A stretch of DNA of 5,732 nt. Origin: Pseudomonas sp. (lineage in GTDB: Bacteria; Pseudomonadota; Gammaproteobacteria; Pseudomonadales; Pseudomonadaceae). The translations under genes and the position numbers were made by a program. Positions 1 to 4,412 of the stretch are shown here, piece by piece. The stretch is taken from contig JAPLSD010000677.1 in the NCBI GenBank assembly GCA_026398835.1, positions 1 through 5,732 of the forward strand, given 5' to 3'. How positions within the stretch are numbered: the first letter of the stretch is position 1; every line of letters starts with the position of its first letter. The notes under the pieces are model-generated. The model did not search any database. It saw nothing but the letters and a program-made list of their open reading frames with translations, and was not told where the DNA came from.

Positions 1-965
1 ACGCCCAAGGCCGGAAACACCAGTGAAAAGCCGAATCCGCTCAAGGCTGCGCCGGCCAATGCCCAGTGAGCATCGGGAGCCAGCCACAAGAGCAAGAGCC
101 CCAGGCTTTCCACCGACAGGCAGGCAATGGCCACGCGAAAGCCACCCAGGCGATTGATCAAATTGCCGAACAGCAATCGCGCACCGATGAAGCAGGCGCC
201 GAACAGGCTCAGGCACAGCACGGCGTTGGACCAGTGCTGAGTGGCGTAATACAGCGTGATGAAGGTGGCGATGGTGCCAAAACCGATCGAGCCCAAAGCC
301 AGGCCGCAACCGTGTGGCAACACCCGTCCCAATACATGCAGAAATGGCAAACGTTCACCGACCACGATGGGTGCAGCGGTTTTCGGCCAGGCCAGCAGCA
401 GTCCCAGTACGGCCAGCAACAGAATGCTGACGCCCATACTCCAGAGCCCCAGTTGATTGACCAACAGCACCCCCAGCGGCGCGCCAATGGCCAGCGCGCC
501 GTAACTGGCGATACCGTTCCAGGAAATAACCTTGGCGGTGTTCTGCGCGCCGACCCGGCCGATACCCCAGCCAATCGAGCCGGAACCCACCAGGCTTTCG
601 GCGCTGCCCAGCACCAGTCGGCCGATCAACAGACTGGTCAGGCTCAGGGTCGGCATGCTCTGCAGCCAGGCCGACAGCAGCATGAACACACCGCTCAAGC
701 CGCAACCGGCCAGGCCATACATCACCGCACGTTTGCTGCCCAGGTTGTCGATGATCCGGCTGGCATAGGGGCGGCTGAGCAGGGTGGCGAGGTATTGCAC
801 GCTGATTACCAGGCCTGCGATTACTGCGCCGAAACCCAGGTCGCTGTGCACGTAACCCGGCAATACGGCCAGGGGAATGCCGATATTCAGGTAGCCAATG
901 AAGGTGAAAAGCACGATGGAAACGACTTGCAGCGTGACCGCCATGGGGCGCTGGGTATCTGGCAT
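1..965 (-). CDS. MFS transporter, YhhS/YfcJ-like, C-terminus cut by window edge
   Basis: This is an inner-membrane major facilitator superfamily transporter; the substrate is unknown. Reading leftward from ATG at 965-963 gives 321 residues with no stop before the edge. Long hydrophobic segments occur at about residues 12-34, 44-64, 80-100, 108-127, 150-170, 175-193, 217-240, 248-266, 278-295 and 301-320, fitting the first 9-10 of 12 helices. The loop after helix 2 carries a variant of the MFS signature ([16 protein letters not shown], about 64-79). The stretches LAVLPGYVH (32-40), KVISWNGI (145-152) and [10 protein letters not shown] (312-321) match E. coli YhhS as I remember it, whose length (about 400) implies about 80 missing residues. 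The start is uncertain: no clear Shine-Dalgarno precedes it, and Met8 (944) is an alternative. The ORF on the opposite strand here is Gln/His-rich and looks like a shadow. Family confidence is high; function is not known. Confidence 0.9.
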   Translation of the reverse strand, partial: MPDTQRPMAVTLQVVSIVLFTFIGYLNIGIPLAVLPGYVHSDLGFGAVIAGLVISVQYLATLLSRPYASRIIDNLGSKRAVMYGLAGCGLSGVFMLLSAWLQSMPTLSLTSLLIGRLVLGSAESLVGSGSIGWGIGRVGAQNTAKVISWNGIASYGALAIGAPLGVLLVNQLGLWSMGVSILLLAVLGLLLAWPKTAAPIVVGERLPFLHVLGRVLPHGCGLALGSIGFGTIATFITLYYATQHWSNAVLCLSLFGACFIGARLLFGNLINRLGGFRVAIACLSVESLGLLLLWLAPDAHWALAGAALSGFGFSLVFPALG

Positions 966-1009
966 GGGTAAAGGTCCACGGGGGCAGCGGGATAGATAGG
1001 CTGCTTATG

Positions 1010-1030
1010 ATACCGATGGTTATGCCGATG
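1010..1030. repeat. Short tandem repeat upstream of the MFS gene
   Basis: ATACCGATG (1010-1018) and ATGCCGATG (1022-1030) are nine-base direct copies with one mismatch and a 12-base period, about one helical turn. They lie 45-65 bases upstream of the transporter start, where a promoter or a regulator could sit. No convincing -35/-10 pair was found here. A regulatory role is only inferred, and a chance repeat of this size is possible. Confidence 0.3.
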
Positions 1031-1039
1031 CAGGGCGTT

Positions 1040-1069
1040 AAAACGAAAAACTATCTCGCCGACGACGAG
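1040..1069 (-). terminator. Probable rho-independent terminator after the 60-residue gene
   Basis: On the minus strand CTCGTC-GTC-GGCGAG (1069-1055) forms a 6-bp stem with one GU pair and a three-base loop. After ATAG come TTTTT and, two bases later, TTTT. It starts about 34 bases past the stop of the 60-residue gene and precedes the transporter gene. The stem is short, so termination may be partial. Confidence 0.45.
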
Positions 1070-1102
1070 GTTCCAGCGGCCGTTTGATTCAGGCGGGAAA
1101 TA

Positions 1103-1285
1103 TCAGGATTTGGCGGGGGCCAGCATTTGCGTGGCGACCAGAGCGGCAAGCGCATTTTCCTGGGTACCGAAGCGTTGCAGCAGTGCGGCTTGTTTTTGCG
1201 GGGTGAGGCGATTCCAGATCTCGATCATCTTTTCAGCGGTGCCGATCAGAGCGCTGGCTTGGGTTTCGCTGAAGTTGTCGGTCAT
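1103..1285 (-). CDS. Small conserved-looking helical protein of unknown function (60 residues)
   Basis: I do not recognise a named family. ATG at 1285-1283 opens a frame that ends with TGA at 1105-1103. The protein has no signal peptide or membrane segment. Residues 6-26 (ETQASALIGTAEKMIEIW), 29-39 (TPQKQAALLQR) and 42-55 look like three amphipathic helices rich in Ala, Gln and Leu, with a short Ala/Pro tail. This suggests a small cytoplasmic helical bundle. A weak purine stretch (AGAGA) lies about 10 bases upstream of the start. It follows the 43-residue gene by 75 bases, with a perfect inverted repeat between them, and a terminator-like hairpin follows it. Its protein-like composition and placement make it likely real. 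An overlapping frame on the other strand (1110-1355) is Cys/Trp/Arg-rich and less plausible. Confidence 0.65.
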   Translation of the reverse strand: MTDNFSETQASALIGTAEKMIEIWNRLTPQKQAALLQRFGTQENALAALVATQMLAPAKS

Positions 1286-1304
1286 GGTTTGGGTCTCTAA
1301 CGTT

Positions 1305-1350
1305 CAGGCTGTGTGGAAAGCGCATGATTTAGCGCTTTCCACACGGTCTG
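1305..1350. repeat. Perfect 13-bp inverted repeat (hairpin) between two small genes
   Basis: The arms GTGTGGAAAGCGC (1311-1323) and GCGCTTTCCACAC (1332-1344) are perfect complements around the eight-base loop ATGATTTA. Read as plus-strand RNA, pairing continues to 1305/1350 through GU pairs; on the minus strand those positions become A-C mismatches. It begins 10 bases after the stop of the 43-residue gene and ends about 20 bases before the start of the 60-residue gene. Neither strand has a T-run after the stem, so it is not a classical rho-independent terminator. It could be an RNA-stabilising or attenuating hairpin, a protein-binding site, or one copy of a dispersed repeat. Confidence 0.75.
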
Positions 1351-1360
1351 GGTAGCACAC

Positions 1361-1492
1361 TCAGTCTTCGCTGTCGGCCTTGCGGCGTTCAGCAGCTTCT
1401 TTGGGCTCGGGCTGTTGGGCTCCGGCTTGTTGCGGGGTTGTCTGCTCAGTCTCGTGCAGGCTTGGGAAGGGGAGATTAGGTATTTCGTGCAT
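1361..1492 (-). CDS. Small hydrophilic Pro/Gln/Glu-rich protein (43 residues)
   Basis: This short gene is unrecognised. ATG at 1492-1490 is preceded, after an 8-base gap, by the strong Shine-Dalgarno GAGGAG (1506-1501). The frame ends with TGA at 1363-1361. The product begins MHEIPNLPFPSLHETE, continues with a Gln/Pro/Glu/Ala-rich middle (about 17-35) and ends in a charged tail (ERRKADSED). It has no membrane segment, signal peptide or cysteine and is probably disordered in isolation. It lies 189 bases beyond the end of phhC on the same strand, past a terminator-like hairpin, so it is probably transcribed separately; no convincing promoter was identified. The textbook ribosome site and non-random composition support a real gene. 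A longer frame overlapping it (1297-1734, minus) is a low-quality shadow. Confidence 0.65.
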   Translation of the reverse strand: MHEIPNLPFPSLHETEQTTPQQAGAQQPEPKEAAERRKADSED

Positions 1493-1500
1493 CGTCGTCG

Positions 1501-1506
1501 CTCCTC
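1501..1506 (-). promoter_or_regulatory. Ribosome binding site for the 43-residue gene
   Basis: GAGGAG on the minus strand stands 8 bases before ATG (1492-1490). It is among the strongest Shine-Dalgarno matches in the window and is the main reason to call this short gene and fix its start. Confidence 0.65.
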
Positions 1507-1621
1507 GCAAGGTCTGTTTTTAAATCGCTGGTAGATCCGCGCTTTTAAAAAAGCCTGGAGAGGATACAGCACTGGAAATGGCAAATAGTCTTTTATATCC
1601 AATTGTTGCGACGGATGGGGT

Positions 1622-1631
1622 TGTCTAGACA
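1622..1631. repeat. Perfect 10-bp palindrome TGTCTAGACA
   Basis: TGTCTAGACA is self-complementary. It lies between the phhC end and the 43-residue gene, about 130 bases upstream of the latter's start. It could be a binding site for a dimeric regulator, but no family can be assigned, and a 10-bp palindrome can occur by chance. Confidence 0.25.
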
Positions 1632-1652
1632 GGTGAGGGAGGGATGAAATTG

Positions 1653-1674
1653 GGCGAGGGGATGCCCCCTCGCC
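1653..1674 (-). terminator. Terminator-like hairpin at the end of the phhABC operon
   Basis: Eight bases past the phhC stop, GGCGAGGGG (1653-1661) and CCCCTCGCC (1666-1674) form a perfect 9-bp GC-rich stem with a 4-base loop. On the minus strand it is followed by CAATTTCATC, a weak T-tract. Position and stem strength favour a transcript end for the operon; the poor T-run leaves open a role as a 3'-end stabiliser instead. Confidence 0.6.
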
Positions 1675-1681
1675 ATAGGTG

Positions 1682-2875
1682 TTATGCACACACCTCAGCA
1701 ATCGCCTCAGCCAGCAATTCCAGGCGCGTCGCATCGATACCGGCGACGTTGGCCCGTCCTGAGCTGACCATGTACACGCTATGGTTTTCCCGCAGGCGCT
1801 GGACCTGTGTCGGTGTCAGGCCTGTGTAGGAAAACATCCCGCGCTGTACGCCGATATGGGCGAAGCGTTCGCCAAGACCGTGGGGCTCGAGGGCTTCCAC
1901 CAGGCCAGAACGCAGCTGAGCGATGCGCAGGCGCATCGCTTCGACTTCATCGGCCCAAAGATTTTTCAGTTCTGGATCAGCGAGGATGGTGGCGACCACT
2001 GCGGCGCCATGATCCGGCGGTGTCGACCACAGGTTGCGGGCGATAAAGGCCAGTTGGCTACGGATATCCAGCAGCTTGTCGGCATTGGCTGCGCAGACGA
2101 TCAGCGCACCAGTGCGTTCGCGGTACAGGCCGAAGTTTTTCGAGCATGAGCTGGTGATCAGCAACTCAGGCAGCGCCTGTGCGAACAATCGCACGGCCCA
2201 TGCATCTTGCTCCAGGCCGTCGCCGAAGCCTTGGTAAGCGAAGTCGATCAGTGGCAGCAGTTCACGGCTGCGGACGATCTCCAGCACCCGGCGCCAGTCA
2301 TCGTGGGACAAATCGAAACCGGTGGGGTTGTGGCAGCAGGCGTGCAGCAGTACGACGTCACCCTTGGGCACCAGATGCAAGGTCGCCAGCATCGCTTCGA
2401 CGTCGAGGCGGTTGTCGCTGCCGACATACGGATAGTGGCTGACCTTGAGGCCGGCCGCTGCGTAGATGGTTTCGTGAATTGGCCAGGTCGGATTGCTCAG
2501 CCAGATGCCACGACCCGGCAGGCAACGGGCGATGAAGTCGGCGCTCAGGCGCAGTGCGCCGGTGCCGCCCGGGGTCTGGGTTGCGCCAGCCCGTTGCTGA
2601 GCAATTAGCTCGGAATCCGCACCCAGCACCAGATCATTGATGACCTTGCCGAACAGCGCGTCGCCGTGACCACCGATGTAGGTCTTGGTGGTTTGCCGAT
2701 CGATCAGCCGTTGTTCGGCCAGTTTCACCGACTGAAGAATCGGCGTCAGGCCCTGGGCGTCTTTGTAGACGCCAACACCCAAGTCGAATTTGCGCGGGTT
2801 CGTATCCGACGCGTAGGCCTCCATCAGGCCGAGAATCGGGTCGCCGGGCACTCGGCCGATGGCATTGAAATGCAT
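1682..2875 (-). CDS. phhC: Aromatic amino acid aminotransferase (PLP, class I)
   Basis: This cytoplasmic PLP enzyme should transaminate tyrosine with 2-oxoglutarate to 4-hydroxyphenylpyruvate, and also phenylalanine. The 397 residues match the usual length of the aspartate/aromatic aminotransferase subgroup. By alignment from memory with E. coli AspC/TyrB numbering: Tyr66 (=Tyr70, in TYIGGHGDALFG), Trp131 (=Trp140, in NPTWPIH), Asn183 (=Asn194, HNPTG), Asp211 and Tyr214 (=Asp222 and Tyr225, IDFAYQGFGDG), PLP lysine Lys246 (=Lys258, SCSKNFGLY), Arg254 (=Arg266), Arg280 (=Arg292, before NLWSTPPDHG) and Arg374 (=Arg386, SSGRANVAG). All catalytic positions are intact. Keeping Arg280 suggests it accepts dicarboxylic as well as aromatic substrates. 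Its ATG shares one base with the phhB stop (TAATG), implying translational coupling; GAGG lies 10 bases before the start. It is sometimes named tyrB; the phh context makes phhC the better symbol. Confidence 0.93.
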   Translation of the reverse strand: MHFNAIGRVPGDPILGLMEAYASDTNPRKFDLGVGVYKDAQGLTPILQSVKLAEQRLIDRQTTKTYIGGHGDALFGKVINDLVLGADSELIAQQRAGATQTPGGTGALRLSADFIARCLPGRGIWLSNPTWPIHETIYAAAGLKVSHYPYVGSDNRLDVEAMLATLHLVPKGDVVLLHACCHNPTGFDLSHDDWRRVLEIVRSRELLPLIDFAYQGFGDGLEQDAWAVRLFAQALPELLITSSCSKNFGLYRERTGALIVCAANADKLLDIRSQLAFIARNLWSTPPDHGAAVVATILADPELKNLWADEVEAMRLRIAQLRSGLVEALEPHGLGERFAHIGVQRGMFSYTGLTPTQVQRLRENHSVYMVSSGRANVAGIDATRLELLAEAIAEVCA

Positions 2876-3231
2876 TATTTGCGGCCCTCGGCGTCTTTGG
2901 CCACTTCGTCAGTGCGCGCGGCCATGATGAAGTCGTTGCGATGCAGGCCTTTGATCGAGTGGCTCCACCAGGTCACGGTGACTTTGCCCCACTCGGTGAG
3001 CAAACCTGGGTGGTGGCCTTCGGCCTCGGAGATTTCACCGACAGCGTTGGTGAAGGCCAGGGCGAATTTGAAGTTTTTGAACAGGAAGACTTTTTCCAGC
3101 TGCATGACGCTGTCGCGAACTTCGATGTTCCAGTCAGGGATCTGCTTGATCAGTACCGGCAGTTCTTCGTCGCTGACTTGTGGAGCATCGGCGCGGCAGG
3201 CTTCGCAATGGGCTTGGTTCAATGTGGACAT
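2875..3231 (-). CDS. phhB: Pterin-4a-carbinolamine dehydratase
   Basis: PhhB dehydrates the 4a-hydroxytetrahydropterin released by phenylalanine hydroxylase to quinonoid dihydropterin, so the cofactor can be reduced again; it acts in the cytoplasm. The 118-residue product fits the family length. The signature is complete: Glu69, His73-His74-Pro75 (EGHHPG), Trp81, His91 ([13 protein letters not shown]) and Asp100 with the expected spacing. The histidine pair and His91 are the known catalytic positions of the family. The N-terminus has a CEAC pair (Cys9, Cys12), which I recall as usual in Pseudomonas PhhB. The start at 3231 is supported by AGGA (3242-3239), 7 bases before ATG. It lies 116 bases after phhA, a gap that includes a hairpin, and overlaps phhC by one base. 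In P. aeruginosa PhhB is reported also to affect PhhA expression. Confidence 0.96.
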   Translation of the reverse strand: MSTLNQAHCEACRADAPQVSDEELPVLIKQIPDWNIEVRDSVMQLEKVFLFKNFKFALAFTNAVGEISEAEGHHPGLLTEWGKVTVTWWSHSIKGLHRNDFIMAARTDEVAKDAEGRK

Positions 3232-3238
3232 GATGTGT

Positions 3239-3242
3239 TCCT
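3239..3242 (-). promoter_or_regulatory. Ribosome binding site for phhB
   Basis: AGGA on the minus strand lies 7 bases before the ATG at 3231. phhB therefore has its own initiation site, in contrast to phhC, whose start overlaps the preceding stop. Confidence 0.55.
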
Positions 3243-3332
3243 GAAATCGAGTGTTTGGAAAACGGTGTCATCGTTACCGAGCGGTGGGACCACGCTAAAG
3301 CAAAGCGTCGGCCCGTAACAGACTCACCTGAT

Positions 3333-3363
3333 GCCAAAAGGCGCGTGTCACGCCGCTTTTGGC
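3333..3363 (-). promoter_or_regulatory. Intercistronic hairpin formed over the phhA stop codon
   Basis: The arms GCCAAAAG and CTTTTGGC (3333-3340 and 3356-3363) are perfect 8-bp complements. On the minus strand the inner part can add GCGTG-ACA-CGCGC, giving a long stem with a two-base bulge. The phhA stop TGA (3350-3348) sits at its tip, and the last PhhA codons form one arm. No T-run follows, so full termination is unlikely. It may lower read-through into phhB-phhC or protect the phhA message from 3' exonucleases. Confidence 0.6.
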
Positions 3364-4133
3364 GGAAATTTCGGAGTGTGTAACCCCAGCTGCATGCCTT
3401 GCTTGACCATGCCCATGATGTCTTCGTGGGCCAGATCGAACAGACGCTTGAGGTTCGGCAAGACAAAGTACAGCGGTTGCAGAATGTCGATGCGATACGG
3501 CGTGCGCATGCATTCCAGCGGATCGAACGCCTGATGTTCCGGCTCATCCGACAGGCTATACACGGTTTCCTTCGGCGAGGACAAAATGCCGCCGCCGTAG
3601 ATGCGTTTGCCTTGTGGGGTGTCCACCAGACCGAACTCGATGGTCATCCAGTATAGCCGCGCCAGGTAGACCCGTTCTTCCTTGGACGCTTGCAGACCAA
3701 GCTTGCCGTAGGTGTGGGTGAATTCGGCGAACCAGGGGTTGGTCAGCAGCGGACAGTGGCCAAAGATCTCGTGGAAAATGTCCGGCTCTTGCAGGTAATC
3801 CAGCTCTTCGCGGGTACGAATAAAGGTCGCTACCGGAAACTGCTTGTTGGCCAGTAATTCGAAGAAGGTCTGGAAGGGGATCAGCGCCGGAACCCGAGCG
3901 ACTTGCCAGCCGGTGGTGGCGCCCAGCACCTGATTGATTTCGCCGAGTTGTGGAATGCGGTCATGGGGCAGGCCGAGTTTTTCGATGCCGTCCAGGTATT
4001 CCTGGCACGCACGACCTTCGAGCACTTTCAGTTGGCGAGTGATCAGCGTGTTCCACACCGCATGTTCTTCGGCGGGGTAGTCGATAAAACCTTGCGCATC
4101 GGGCTCGCGAGCCACGTAGTGCGTCTGCTTCAT
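3348..4133 (-). CDS. phhA: Phenylalanine 4-hydroxylase
   Basis: PhhA is a cytoplasmic non-heme iron monooxygenase that converts L-phenylalanine, O2 and tetrahydropterin to L-tyrosine. The 261 residues are a catalytic domain only; the N-terminal ACT regulatory domain of animal enzymes is absent, as is usual for bacterial forms. The iron triad is present: His121 and His126 in PDIFHEIFGHCPLL and Glu166 in YWMTIEFGLV. Other family marks are RVPALIPFQTFFELLANKQFP (about 80-100), FIRTREELDYLQEPD (104-118) and YGGGILSS (179-186). The ATG at 4133 is set by a strong AGGAG 6 bases upstream. It is first in the operon with phhB and phhC and divergent from phhR across 279 bases, which hold a PhhR-type operator. 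Expression is expected to be induced by phenylalanine or tyrosine through PhhR. The family assignment is secure. Confidence 0.97.
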   Translation of the reverse strand: MKQTHYVAREPDAQGFIDYPAEEHAVWNTLITRQLKVLEGRACQEYLDGIEKLGLPHDRIPQLGEINQVLGATTGWQVARVPALIPFQTFFELLANKQFPVATFIRTREELDYLQEPDIFHEIFGHCPLLTNPWFAEFTHTYGKLGLQASKEERVYLARLYWMTIEFGLVDTPQGKRIYGGGILSSPKETVYSLSDEPEHQAFDPLECMRTPYRIDILQPLYFVLPNLKRLFDLAHEDIMGMVKQGMQLGLHTPKFPPKAA

Positions 4134-4137
4134 GCTG

Positions 4138-4144
4138 CTCTCCT
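4138..4144 (-). promoter_or_regulatory. Ribosome binding site for phhA
   Basis: AGGAGAG on the minus strand, with the AGGAG core 6 bases before the ATG at 4133, is a strong, well-spaced site that fixes the phhA start. Confidence 0.75.
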
Positions 4145-4178
4145 GCTAGGGGATACGTTCTTGTTATGTCCTGCTATG

Positions 4179-4206
4179 CCCATAGAGATAGCTCAGAGAA
4201 GAACAA
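4179..4206 (-). promoter_or_regulatory. Weak candidate sigma70 promoter for phhA
   Basis: On the minus strand TTGTTC (4206-4201), a 16-base spacer and TATGGG (4184-4179) form a poor -35/-10 pair, putting transcription start near 4172, about 40 bases before phhA. A weak core promoter would fit an activated gene. I saw no convincing sigma54 -24/-12 site (GG-N10-GC in a good context) on this strand, although phhA in P. aeruginosa has been reported to need RpoN. Confidence 0.22.
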
Positions 4207-4253
4207 GTTGCAGCACCTCCGATGGAGGGCAAGTAGGAATTTTCCTTGTTTTT

Positions 4254-4271
4254 CGTAAAGTTTTCGTTACG
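4254..4271. promoter_or_regulatory. PhhR/TyrR-type operator between phhA and phhR
   Basis: CGTAAAGTTTTCGTTACG fits the TyrR-box pattern TGTAAA-N6-TTTACA in its conserved core GTAA-N8-TTAC. The symmetry is wider than the box: TTTTCGTAA (4250-4258) and TTACGAAAA (4267-4275) are perfect 9-bp arms. The centre, near 4262, lies about 90 bases upstream of the candidate phhA start and about 80 upstream of the candidate phhR start. One site could therefore serve phhA activation and phhR autoregulation. Confidence 0.6.
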
Positions 4272-4309
4272 AAAAGACCCTGATCCCGCACTCATTGAGA
4301 TCTGCCGGT

Positions 4310-4337
4310 TTGAAAAGGCCTGTAACTGTCACATAAT
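4310..4337 (+). promoter_or_regulatory. Sigma70-like promoter for phhR
   Basis: TTGAAA (4310-4315), a 16-base spacer and CATAAT (4332-4337) each match the consensus at five of six or nearly so. Transcription would start near 4344, leaving a leader of about 70 bases before phhR. It is the best -35/-10 pair in the control region. Confidence 0.5.
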
Positions 4338-4353
4338 CTTGACGACTAACTGA

Positions 4354-4378
4354 GCCCGACTTCAAAAAAATAGCGGGC
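4354..4378 (+). other. Leader hairpin upstream of phhR
   Basis: GCCCG (4354-4358) pairs with CGGGC (4374-4378) around an A-rich 15-base loop that includes seven consecutive A. CTTTAT follows. It lies inside the predicted phhR leader, 35 bases before the start codon. The stem is only 5 bp with a large loop, so it may be a weak attenuator or nothing functional. Confidence 0.25.
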
Positions 4379-4412
4379 CTTTATCTCCCAACAACACTCT
4401 TTGGACCTTTAT

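Noticed and set aside
66..971. Long plus-strand frame of 301 codons opposite the MFS gene
   Set aside because: Its product is Gln/His/Ala-rich with no domain, and the opposite strand encodes a clear multi-helix transporter; it is a codon-bias shadow.
1541..1554. AT-rich palindrome GCTTTTAAAAAAGC
   Set aside because: Six-base arms made mostly of A/T runs in an AT-rich gap; no downstream feature to make it a terminator or operator.
1297..1734. 145-codon minus-strand frame spanning the end of phhC, the 43-residue gene and the inverted repeat
   Set aside because: Its start lies inside phhC, it crosses two hairpins, and its product is Arg/Pro/Ser-rich without any fold; the shorter frame with a real ribosome site is preferred.
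4216..4228. Small hairpin CCTCC-GAT-GGAGG in the divergent region
   Set aside because: Only 5 bp with no T-run and no clear position relative to either gene's signals; likely chance.
4321..4338. Second TyrR-box-like sequence starting TGTAAC
   Set aside because: The right half lacks the expected TTTACA-like arm and the conserved C is one base out of place; it also overlaps the phhR -10 region.
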